Source: an uncultured Prevotellaceae bacterium (lineage in GTDB: Bacteria; Bacteroidota; Bacteroidia; Bacteroidales; Muribaculaceae). From it: a stretch of DNA of 11,644 nt. The stretch covers positions 1 through 11,644 of the forward strand of contig CAMYCE010000063.1 in NCBI GenBank assembly GCA_947254205.1. Reading direction: 5' to 3'. The translations under genes were made by a program, and so were the position numbers. The notes beneath the pieces are model-generated. The model did no database searches and had not been told where the DNA came from. It saw only the letters and a program-made list of their open reading frames with translations. Below are positions 5,977 to 11,644 of this stretch, piece by piece. How positions within the stretch are numbered: the stretch's first letter is position 1; every line of letters starts with the position of its first letter.

Positions 5977-7974
5977 TTATGAGTCTGTGGCCGTGGGGTG
6001 ATATTGCACAAATGTTTCCATGGCTTCATAGGAGGCAAGTCCCAGTTGCTCATAGATAGAGGCTGCGGCTTGGTTGCGCTCAACTGAGCGTTGCCAGCTC
6101 AACTCGCCGTCTTCGGGGTCGCGAAATGGCGCATCGCTCATTTGTGACTGATACTTTAATATGCCCTCGCGCTTGTAGCTAAATTCTTCGGGACTCATGG
6201 GCACAGCCATCTCGATGTGGGCAGCCTCCCAAGCTCCCCATTGGCCACGATACATCCACATGCGACAATTGCTCAGGCACTCGTGGCCTGTGAGCTGATC
6301 GATGGCCGCCAGCAGGGCATTGGTGGCACGCAGGTGAGTGCCCATGGGGTCGTTGAAATCGTTGGCAAAGAAAATTTGGTGGGGGCTGATTTTCTTGATG
6401 AGTTCAATGATGGGTGTCACGTCGGCCTCGCTCACTTTACCCACTCCAAAGGCATCGTCGTTGTAGAAGGGCATCGACATTTCGTGAATGTGCTCGCTCT
6501 TGATGCCCATGTGCTGGCACCCCATCACGCCTTCACACACCAAGATGGCTCCTTTTATGAAACGCACGTGTGGGCTATTGGGTTCTCCCGGGCGCTTGTT
6601 GAGTAATTCTTTCCTGATTTTTTCAACAAAGCTATCGGTGCGTGAGTCGTTGAGATTGAAGTGGGTGATGATTTTGTTGTTGAGCATGAGGGTGCGATAC
6701 ATGTCTTCATTGTCTACTGCCACATCGCCCGATGTTTGAAATGCAACATGCACCTCGTGGCCTTGTTGCACAAGCCGGCGCATGGTTCCCCCCATCGACA
6801 CTACTGCATCGTCGGGGCGTGGGCTGAAGATGAGCACTCGCTTGGGATAGGGGGTGGCACGCTCTGGGCGTGAAGTGTCGTCGGCATTGGGTTTGCCTCC
6901 GGGCCAACCTGTGATAGTGTGCTGCATGGCGTTGAAAATTTTAATGTTCACGTCATAGCCCGACCCAAACACGGAGACCAGTTCGCCCAGCCCGTTGTCG
7001 TTATAGTCTTTGTTGGTGAGTTTCAAGATGGGTTTGCTCGTCTGTGCACTCAACCACACGATAGCTCGACGCACCATTTGATCGGTCCATTCACACGAAG
7101 TCACTCGCCATGGGGTTGAAATGCGCGTGAGTTGAGTGGCCGCATCGAGATCGAGCACCAGTTTCACGTTGTGGTGCAGTTGCAGGCAGGAGGCAGGCAC
7201 TTGGTCAGAGAGCTTGCCTTCAATAGTTTCGATGGCGGCAGTGGCGCAATCTTCGCCCCAAGCCACACAATAGATGCGCCCTGCGGCAAGCAGGTTGGAA
7301 AGTCCCAGTGTGACTGCAGTGCTGGGGGTGTTGGAGCATTGGCAGGTGTCGGCGATGCGTTGACGGCTCTCGCTGCTGAGCAACACGAGTCGGCACGACG
7401 ACGACGTTTGGGTTCCTTGGTCGTTGAAGGCAAGTCCACCATTGCGGGTGAGCTGGCATATCACGAGGTCGATGCCACCATACTCGTCGATAGTTGTTTC
7501 ATATTGCTTGCACAGCTTGTGCACATTGCTCTTGTCGGCCCCTTCGTTAAAGGTGTGAATGTTGGCAGGGTCGATGTCTACTTTCTTGAATAGGTGGTCG
7601 TTGAGGCGGTCGAGCGTGCTCTCGCTTCCATCATATCCGCCCCCCATGCCCAATTCGCTAATGTTGAAGGCCACCACCGATGCAAATGAAACTTTGTCGG
7701 CAAAGTAGAGTTTCACCAGCTCGTCATACACGTCGAGGGCGCATTTCCCTGCGTCAAAGGCTATGGTGCAACGGCCTTTCTCGTTCACGCAGCGTTCAAT
7801 TTGCTTGGCAATATCTTGTGCCACATCGGTAGCTCCCTCGCGCGATGTTGCTAAGATTTTGGTGTAGATTTTCTCATAGCGTGTGAGAGAGGCGAGTTCA
7901 AGCTCGCTCTCAGGGCGATAGTAGCGTTTCGACACATGGTCGAGTTTAATTCTGGAACTCAAGTCTATCCTCAT
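5977..7974 (-). CDS. NagB-like / PIG-L fusion, probably catalytically dead
   Basis: The 665-aa protein has a glucosamine-6-phosphate-deaminase-like domain (about 35-290), a conserved linker containing ITGWPGGKPNADD (354-366), and a PIG-L/LmbE deacetylase-like domain (about 375-560). From memory, the same architecture and length occur in Bacteroides proteins annotated as glucosamine-6-phosphate deaminase. Ungapped comparison with the true NagB at 47-551 shows every catalytic residue changed: Asp72 to Ser106, Asp141 to Asn178, His143 to Gly180, Glu148 to Asp185. The phosphate loop PTGSSP is DAGKCA (74-79). In the PIG-L domain the zinc motif PHPDD reads PRPDD (385-389), so the first zinc ligand is Arg386; downstream, DPHGTH is DPMGTH (542-547), keeping His547. 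The frame is open throughout, so the gene is maintained. A regulatory or sugar-sensing role is possible but is inference. Database names calling it a deaminase should not be trusted for this copy. Confidence 0.85.
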   Translation of the reverse strand: MRIDLSSRIKLDHVSKRYYRPESELELASLTRYEKIYTKILATSREGATDVAQDIAKQIERCVNEKGRCTIAFDAGKCALDVYDELVKLYFADKVSFASVVAFNISELGMGGGYDGSESTLDRLNDHLFKKVDIDPANIHTFNEGADKSNVHKLCKQYETTIDEYGGIDLVICQLTRNGGLAFNDQGTQTSSSCRLVLLSSESRQRIADTCQCSNTPSTAVTLGLSNLLAAGRIYCVAWGEDCATAAIETIEGKLSDQVPASCLQLHHNVKLVLDLDAATQLTRISTPWRVTSCEWTDQMVRRAIVWLSAQTSKPILKLTNKDYNDNGLGELVSVFGSGYDVNIKIFNAMQHTITGWPGGKPNADDTSRPERATPYPKRVLIFSPRPDDAVVSMGGTMRRLVQQGHEVHVAFQTSGDVAVDNEDMYRTLMLNNKIITHFNLNDSRTDSFVEKIRKELLNKRPGEPNSPHVRFIKGAILVCEGVMGCQHMGIKSEHIHEMSMPFYNDDAFGVGKVSEADVTPIIELIKKISPHQIFFANDFNDPMGTHLRATNALLAAIDQLTGHECLSNCRMWMYRGQWGAWEAAHIEMAVPMSPEEFSYKREGILKYQSQMSDAPFRDPEDGELSWQRSVERNQAAASIYEQLGLASYEAMETFVQYHPTATDS

Positions 7975-8072
7975 TTTGTTTAGAAGATTATGAGATAATT
8001 TGTTTATATATGAAATCTAATTCCCCGTGTAGTGTTTGGCAGAAAGTAATTTCAGTTCATTTTTAACGTTAG

Positions 8073-8080
8073 CAAAGATA
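8073..8080 (-). promoter_or_regulatory. Bacteroidota -7 box for the NagB-like/PIG-L gene
   Basis: The minus strand reads TATCTTTG, the same 8-mer as the box of the acyl-CoA ligase gene at 762-769. It lies 98 nt upstream of the ATG at 7974, in the 196-nt gap after the queA terminator. No convincing -33 TTG is seen at the normal spacing. Confidence 0.55.
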
Positions 8081-8166
8081 ACTCAAATTTATAGAAAACA
8101 CGTTGTTATCTCATTTTTTTTCGTGAAAAGAGGCTTATTTTGATTGTTGCTTGTGACCAGTGTCCC

Positions 8167-8210
8167 AAAAGCATCGAGCCGTTGCTGTGTTTAGGGCAAC
8201 GGCTCGATGC
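8167..8210 (-). terminator. Intrinsic terminator of the uppP-truB-queA cluster
   Basis: A perfect 15-bp GC-rich stem, GCATCGAGCCGTTGC (8171-8185) with GCAACGGCTCGATGC (8196-8210), encloses a 10-nt loop. On the minus strand it is followed by TTTT (8167-8170). It begins 29 nt after the queA stop and closes the leftward cluster. Confidence 0.88.
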
Positions 8211-8239
8211 AGTGTTGGGTGTTTGTTTTTGCAAATTTT

Positions 8240-9343
8240 TTACTTCAAGATGAGCATGGCATCGCCATAGGCTCCAAAGCGATATTTCTCATCGATGGCC
8301 ACTTTATAGGCATTCATGACGGTGTCATATCCGCCAAAGGCGGCAGTGAGCATGAGCATCACCGAGTAGGGGAGGTGGAAATTGGTGACCAGTGCGTCGG
8401 CAGTGGAGAAGTCATAGGGAGGGAAGATGAACTTGTTGGTCCAGCCTTCATAGGGCTTGATGTGCCCATTCATGCCCACGGTGCTCTCCATGGCTCGCAA
8501 GGTCGATGTGCCAATGGCGCATATCTTGTGGCCGGCATCGCGAGTGCTGTTCACGCGTTGCGAGAGTTCTTCGGTCACTTCCATTTGCTCGCTGTCCATG
8601 CGGTGCTTGGTGAGGTCTTCCACATCGATGTCGCGGTAGCTTCCCAAGCCAATGTGCATGGTGAGATAGGCATCTTCAATGCCCTTGATTTCCATGCGCT
8701 TCATGAGCTCACGGCTGAAGTGCAGGCCGGCGGCTGGTGCCACCACGGCACCCTCGTTGCGAGCAAAGATGGTTTGGTAGCGGTCAACGTCTTCGGGCTC
8801 GGCTTCGCGTTTGATATAGTAGGGCAGTGGAGTGTTGCCCATGGCAAAGAGATTGCGCTTGAACTTGTCGTGTGGGCCGTCGTAGAGAAATCGCAATGTG
8901 CGTCCGCGCGAGGTGGTGTTGTCGATAACTTCGGCCACCATTTCGTCGATATAGTCGTCTTCGTCTTCTTCGTTCAAGTTGGAGGGCTGGTCGCCTTCGG
9001 TTCTCATGAAGTAGAGTTTATTGCCAATGCGAATTTTGCGTGCAGGTTCCACAAGCACGTCCCACAGTTTGTGCTCCTCGTTGAGTTCGCGCAACAAGAA
9101 AACTTCGATTTGTGCACCTGTTTTTTCTTTATTGCCATCGAGTTTGGCAGGAAAAACACGAGTGTCGTTGAAAACAAACATGTCTTTGTCGTCGAAGTAG
9201 TCGATAACGTCTTTAAATGTTTTGTGTTCAATTTCGCCTGTCTTGCTGTGCAGCACCATGAGGCGTGACTCGTCGCGATTGAATGTGGGGTGAGTTGCGA
9301 TGAGCTCGTCGGGCATGCTGGTTTGAAATTCAGATAATTTCAT
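8240..9343 (-). CDS. queA: tRNA preQ1(34) S-adenosylmethionine ribosyltransferase-isomerase
   Basis: QueA transfers and rearranges the ribosyl part of S-adenosylmethionine onto 7-aminomethyl-7-deazaguanine at the wobble base of tRNAs for Asp, Asn, His and Tyr, giving epoxyqueuosine. The 367-aa protein matches the family from end to end (E. coli QueA is about 356 aa). Recognisable stretches are VFNDTRVFPAKL (57-68), MGNTPLPYYIKR (168-179), AVVAPAAGLHF (199-209), the HIGLGSYRDI region (230-239), DALVTNFHLP (316-325) and the C-terminal EKYRFGAYGDAM (352-363). A very acidic stretch near 115-135 (EEDEDD) appears to be an insertion relative to E. coli. It is the last gene of the cluster, 43 nt after truB, with no promoter box seen in that gap. 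Confidence 0.97.
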   Translation of the reverse strand: MKLSEFQTSMPDELIATHPTFNRDESRLMVLHSKTGEIEHKTFKDVIDYFDDKDMFVFNDTRVFPAKLDGNKEKTGAQIEVFLLRELNEEHKLWDVLVEPARKIRIGNKLYFMRTEGDQPSNLNEEDEDDYIDEMVAEVIDNTTSRGRTLRFLYDGPHDKFKRNLFAMGNTPLPYYIKREAEPEDVDRYQTIFARNEGAVVAPAAGLHFSRELMKRMEIKGIEDAYLTMHIGLGSYRDIDVEDLTKHRMDSEQMEVTEELSQRVNSTRDAGHKICAIGTSTLRAMESTVGMNGHIKPYEGWTNKFIFPPYDFSTADALVTNFHLPYSVMLMLTAAFGGYDTVMNAYKVAIDEKYRFGAYGDAMLILK

Positions 9344-9386
9344 GAGAATATTTTTTCAATTGATTACTGTTGTTCTTTAATTATTA

Positions 9387-10193
9387 CTATTGCTGTGGGC
9401 GTGCTTGGCTTGCTTTGAGGGCGGCCATGCGTTGCTTGTTGGCTTGTCGGTCACGTTCAAGTCGTTGAAGCTCGGCTTCATCGGGCATCACATAGTCTTC
9501 ATTTTCAAGCATGTTGAGCAGAGCCTCTATCGACTGGCAATTTTCAACACGGGCATCGCCCACACGGGTGCGTCGCAGTGCTGTGAGGTGTGCTCCGCTA
9601 TCCAGTGCCTTGCCAATGTCGCGAGCCAATGCCCTGATATAGGTGCCTTTGCTACACAGCACCCTGATGGTGATGCTGGGCTTGTGGGGCAGGTCGCAGT
9701 GCAAAAGCTCAATTTCGTCGATGATCAAGGTCTTTTCTTTGATAGTCACCTCTTGCCCCTTGCGCGCCATCACATAGGCTGGCTTGCCATCGACTTTGCA
9801 GGCGCTGAATTGTGGTGGCACCTGCTTGATTGTGCCTGTGAACTGCTCTTGCAGGGTGCGTTCGACTCTTTCGCGAGTGATGTGTTGCCATGGATAGGTG
9901 GCATCGACTTGTGTTTCGAGGTCAAACGAGGGTGTGGTGGCACCCAGCTCAATGGTGGCAACATATTCCTTGATGCCGGCTTGCACTTGATCGATAGTCT
10001 TGGTTTTGCGTCCGGTGCACACCACCAGCACGCCAGTGGCGAGAGGGTCGAGGGTGCCGGCATGGCCCACGCGCACCCGGGGTGTGTGCAACTGCTTGCG
10101 CAGGCAAGTCCTTATTTTCTTGACCACTGCAAATGAAGTCCATTGCAGTGGCTTGTCGATATAAAATATTTCGCCTTCGATGGGGTTGAGCAT
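9387..10193 (-). CDS. truB: tRNA pseudouridine(55) synthase
   Basis: TruB makes pseudouridine 55 in the T-loop of elongator tRNAs and can act as a tRNA folding chaperone. The 268-aa product begins with the family's IFYIDKPLQWTSF (9-21) and carries the catalytic motif VGHAGTLDPLATG (42-54) with nucleophile Asp49. Further family segments are YVATIELGATTPSFD, PPQFSACKVDGKPAY and KGTYIRALARDIG. I chose the ATG at 10193, because family members start only a few residues before the DKP motif. An in-frame ATG at 10256 would add 21 residues, mostly polar, and shorten the gap to uppP to 43 nt, so it cannot be excluded. It lies between uppP and queA in an apparent operon. Confidence 0.95.
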   Translation of the reverse strand: MLNPIEGEIFYIDKPLQWTSFAVVKKIRTCLRKQLHTPRVRVGHAGTLDPLATGVLVVCTGRKTKTIDQVQAGIKEYVATIELGATTPSFDLETQVDATYPWQHITRERVERTLQEQFTGTIKQVPPQFSACKVDGKPAYVMARKGQEVTIKEKTLIIDEIELLHCDLPHKPSITIRVLCSKGTYIRALARDIGKALDSGAHLTALRRTRVGDARVENCQSIEALLNMLENEDYVMPDEAELQRLERDRQANKQRMAALKASQARPQQ

Positions 10194-10299
10194 TCTTTGT
10201 TTTTTATCTTTTTGAATAGTGGCTGTGTGAATGTGGCGCGTGATAGCTGTTGCCACTCACACCAAATTGTTACTGGGAGTTGTGTAGCCAATGAGAAGG

Positions 10300-11154
10300 C
10301 TAATTCACCATTTGCAGGCTTGTGCCACTCATGAGCATGAGCAAGATGATGCCTCCCACCACAATGCGATACCAGCCAAAGGCCTTGAAACCATATTTGG
10401 TGAGAAACGCGATGAAAAATTTAATGGCGATGAGTGCTACAATAAAAGCAACAACACAGCCCACAACGAGCACCATGATATTGCTTGCCATGGCTTCGCG
10501 TGCTGCGGCAAACTCGGGCTTGATAAACATCTTTAACACCGAGTAGCCCGATGCGGCTGCCATGGTGGGCACAGCCAAAAAGAACGAAAACTCGGCGGCA
10601 GTTTTGCGAGTGAGCCCTTGTTGCATGCCACCGGCAATGGTGGCAAACGAGCGCGATGTGCCCGGTATCATGGCAAGGCATTGATAAAGGCCAATGGTGA
10701 AAGCTCGCTTCTCGTTGAGTGGAGCATCTTGCTTGTTGTTGAACCACTTGTCGACAAAGAGCAATAGCACACCCACACCCAGCAACATGGAGGCTACTAC
10801 CCACACGTTGCCCAAGAGGCTTTCTATCACGTCGTCGAGCAATAAGCCAATCACAGCGGCAGGAAAAAAGGCCACCAGCAACTTCCAGTAGAAGTCATAT
10901 TTTTGCAACAAGGCTTTCATGCCTGTTGATCCCTGCTCCACTGGCTTGAGCACAAAAAAACGCTTCCAGTAGAGGCACACCACCGATAAGATGGCGCCAA
11001 ACTGAATGATCACGGTGTAGGCATTCACAAAGGGGTCGCTTGTGTCAACTCCAAGCATATTCTCGGCAATAATCATGTGCCCTGTTGAAGAAATTGGCAA
11101 AAATTCGGTCAAGCCTTCAACAATGGCAATGACAATGGATTGAAAAATGTCCAT
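10300..11154 (-). CDS. uppP: Undecaprenyl-diphosphatase (BacA/UppP family)
   Basis: UppP removes a phosphate from undecaprenyl diphosphate at the inner membrane, so the lipid carrier can be reused for peptidoglycan and polysaccharide export. Overexpression is known to raise bacitracin resistance. The 284-aa protein shows the two hallmark motifs: EGLTEFLPISSTGHMI (13-28, with Glu13, Glu17 and His26) and PGTSRSFAT (164-172, with Arg168). It is hydrophobic almost throughout, with about seven or eight membrane segments as expected. Length is normal for the family (E. coli about 273 aa). The start MDIFQS fits. It lies 75 nt downstream of the DUF3098 gene and is probably cotranscribed with it, as no promoter box was found in the gap. 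Confidence 0.97.
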   Translation of the reverse strand: MDIFQSIVIAIVEGLTEFLPISSTGHMIIAENMLGVDTSDPFVNAYTVIIQFGAILSVVCLYWKRFFVLKPVEQGSTGMKALLQKYDFYWKLLVAFFPAAVIGLLLDDVIESLLGNVWVVASMLLGVGVLLLFVDKWFNNKQDAPLNEKRAFTIGLYQCLAMIPGTSRSFATIAGGMQQGLTRKTAAEFSFFLAVPTMAAASGYSVLKMFIKPEFAAAREAMASNIMVLVVGCVVAFIVALIAIKFFIAFLTKYGFKAFGWYRIVVGGIILLMLMSGTSLQMVN

Positions 11155-11229
11155 GAAACAAAAAAACGATGTGTGAAAAAATAAATGTGACTATCGCGTG
11201 AAGAGGGGGCGAAGTTGAGGAGCCTGTTT

Positions 11230-11508
11230 CTACAAGTCCTTATTGTCCTTCTTCCTATACATGATAGCAAATATCATGAGCACAAAGCCTGCCAGCGATA
11301 TTGTTGGCCCCACCACAGTGCGACGTGTGCTAAAGATGTCGTTGTTGAATGTTGAGCCCACATTGCTGCTACCACCCATGAGCACAAAGCCCACGACGAT
11401 GAGTGCAACACAGGTTGCTATCATGATGAAGTTGATTTTATTTAAAGGGAAACCGGCCTCTTGCTTGGAGGGTTGCAATTGAGCCTGCTCTTTTGTTTTT
11501 TGAGTCAT
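11230..11508 (-). CDS. DUF3098-type small membrane protein
   Basis: The product has 92 aa from the ATG at 11508. It has a polar, Gln/Lys-rich start (MTQKTKEQ), two membrane segments (about residues 27-45 and 66-84) and a positively charged C-terminus (YRKKDNKDL). The loop between the segments, with FNNDIFSTRRTVVGP, resembles the conserved part of DUF3098 proteins that sit beside ftsX and uppP in Bacteroidota. The family has no established function. An ATG at 11538 would add ten residues. The first gene of the leftward cluster, it is directly preceded by a promoter. If the usual gene order holds, ftsX would lie beyond the right end of the window. Confidence 0.82.
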   Translation of the reverse strand: MTQKTKEQAQLQPSKQEAGFPLNKINFIMIATCVALIVVGFVLMGGSSNVGSTFNNDIFSTRRTVVGPTISLAGFVLMIFAIMYRKKDNKDL

Positions 11509-11594
11509 GTTTTGAAATGATGAGTTGTTTATAATCATGTGGTTGAGTTATGATTAGACAGGGCGATAATTGCGCAACTAACATAATTCAACTG

Positions 11595-11625
11595 CAAAAT
11601 TACAACATTGCAAAGCCAAAGTCAA
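11595..11625 (-). promoter_or_regulatory. Promoter of the DUF3098-uppP-truB-queA cluster
   Basis: On the minus strand TAATTTTG (11595-11602) matches the TAnnTTTG -7 box, and a TTG (11623-11625) lies 20 nt upstream, in the right range for a -33 element. The box ends 86 nt before the ATG at 11508. No other clear promoter is seen between here and queA, so it may drive all four genes. Confidence 0.65.
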
Positions 11626-11644
11626 CCTTTTCACGTTATTTTTT
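11603..11644. other. Noncoding right end
   Basis: Apart from the promoter elements, the last bases are AT-rich sequence without an open frame. The neighbouring gene upstream of the cluster is outside the window. Confidence 0.5.

Noticed and set aside
8171..8210. 15-bp perfect inverted repeat considered as transposon end or attachment site
   Set aside because: It lies just after queA, has a short loop and a T-run on the transcribed side, and no transposase or integrase is nearby, so a terminator is the simpler reading.
8207..9268. 353-aa plus-strand frame opposite queA
   Set aside because: Antisense shadow; QueA motifs run the full length of the other strand, and this frame starts inside the terminator hairpin.

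Overview
The window is a contig end from a Bacteroidota genome, most likely order Bacteroidales (perhaps a Muribaculaceae- or Prevotellaceae-like gut bacterium; the family is a guess). Four things point there: six TAnnTTTG -7 promoter boxes and no clear Shine-Dalgarno sequences, a small DUF3098-type membrane protein beside uppP, truB and queA, a long NagB-like/PIG-L fusion of the kind annotated in Bacteroides, and a lipoprotein with a relaxed lipobox. The first 46 bases are not genomic. They are an Illumina Nextera P7/i7 adapter with the 19-bp Tn5 mosaic end, and they cut off the first gene.

Layout from left to right: (1) adapter, 1-46. (2) nagB (-), genuine glucosamine-6-phosphate deaminase, lacking its C-terminal third. 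(3) A 339-nt divergent intergenic region with a promoter facing each way. (4) A 553-aa AMP-forming acyl-CoA ligase (+). (5) A monocistronic 77-aa lipoprotein gene (+) with its own promoter and a strong terminator; it is built of about eight 7-residue E-E-T-S-A-A-x repeats. (6) A 307-nt convergent gap with two terminators and an unexplained inverted/direct repeat structure. (7) rnr (-), RNase R. (8) A 665-aa NagB-like + PIG-L fusion (-) with substitutions at the catalytic positions of both domains. (9) A leftward cluster DUF3098 protein -> uppP -> truB -> queA, with a promoter at 11595-11625 and a perfect 15-bp terminator hairpin at 8171-8210.

The genes cover amino-sugar catabolism (nagB), fatty-acid activation, RNA decay (rnr), tRNA modification (truB pseudouridine 55, queA queuosine) and recycling of the undecaprenyl carrier for the cell envelope (uppP). 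No phage, IS element, CRISPR array, rRNA or tRNA gene was seen. I do not see a convincing new multi-gene system. The most unusual items are the fusion protein that looks like a double pseudoenzyme, with an intact NagB paralogue in the same window for direct comparison, and the small repetitive lipoprotein, whose mature length and C-terminal lysines recall Braun's lipoprotein.
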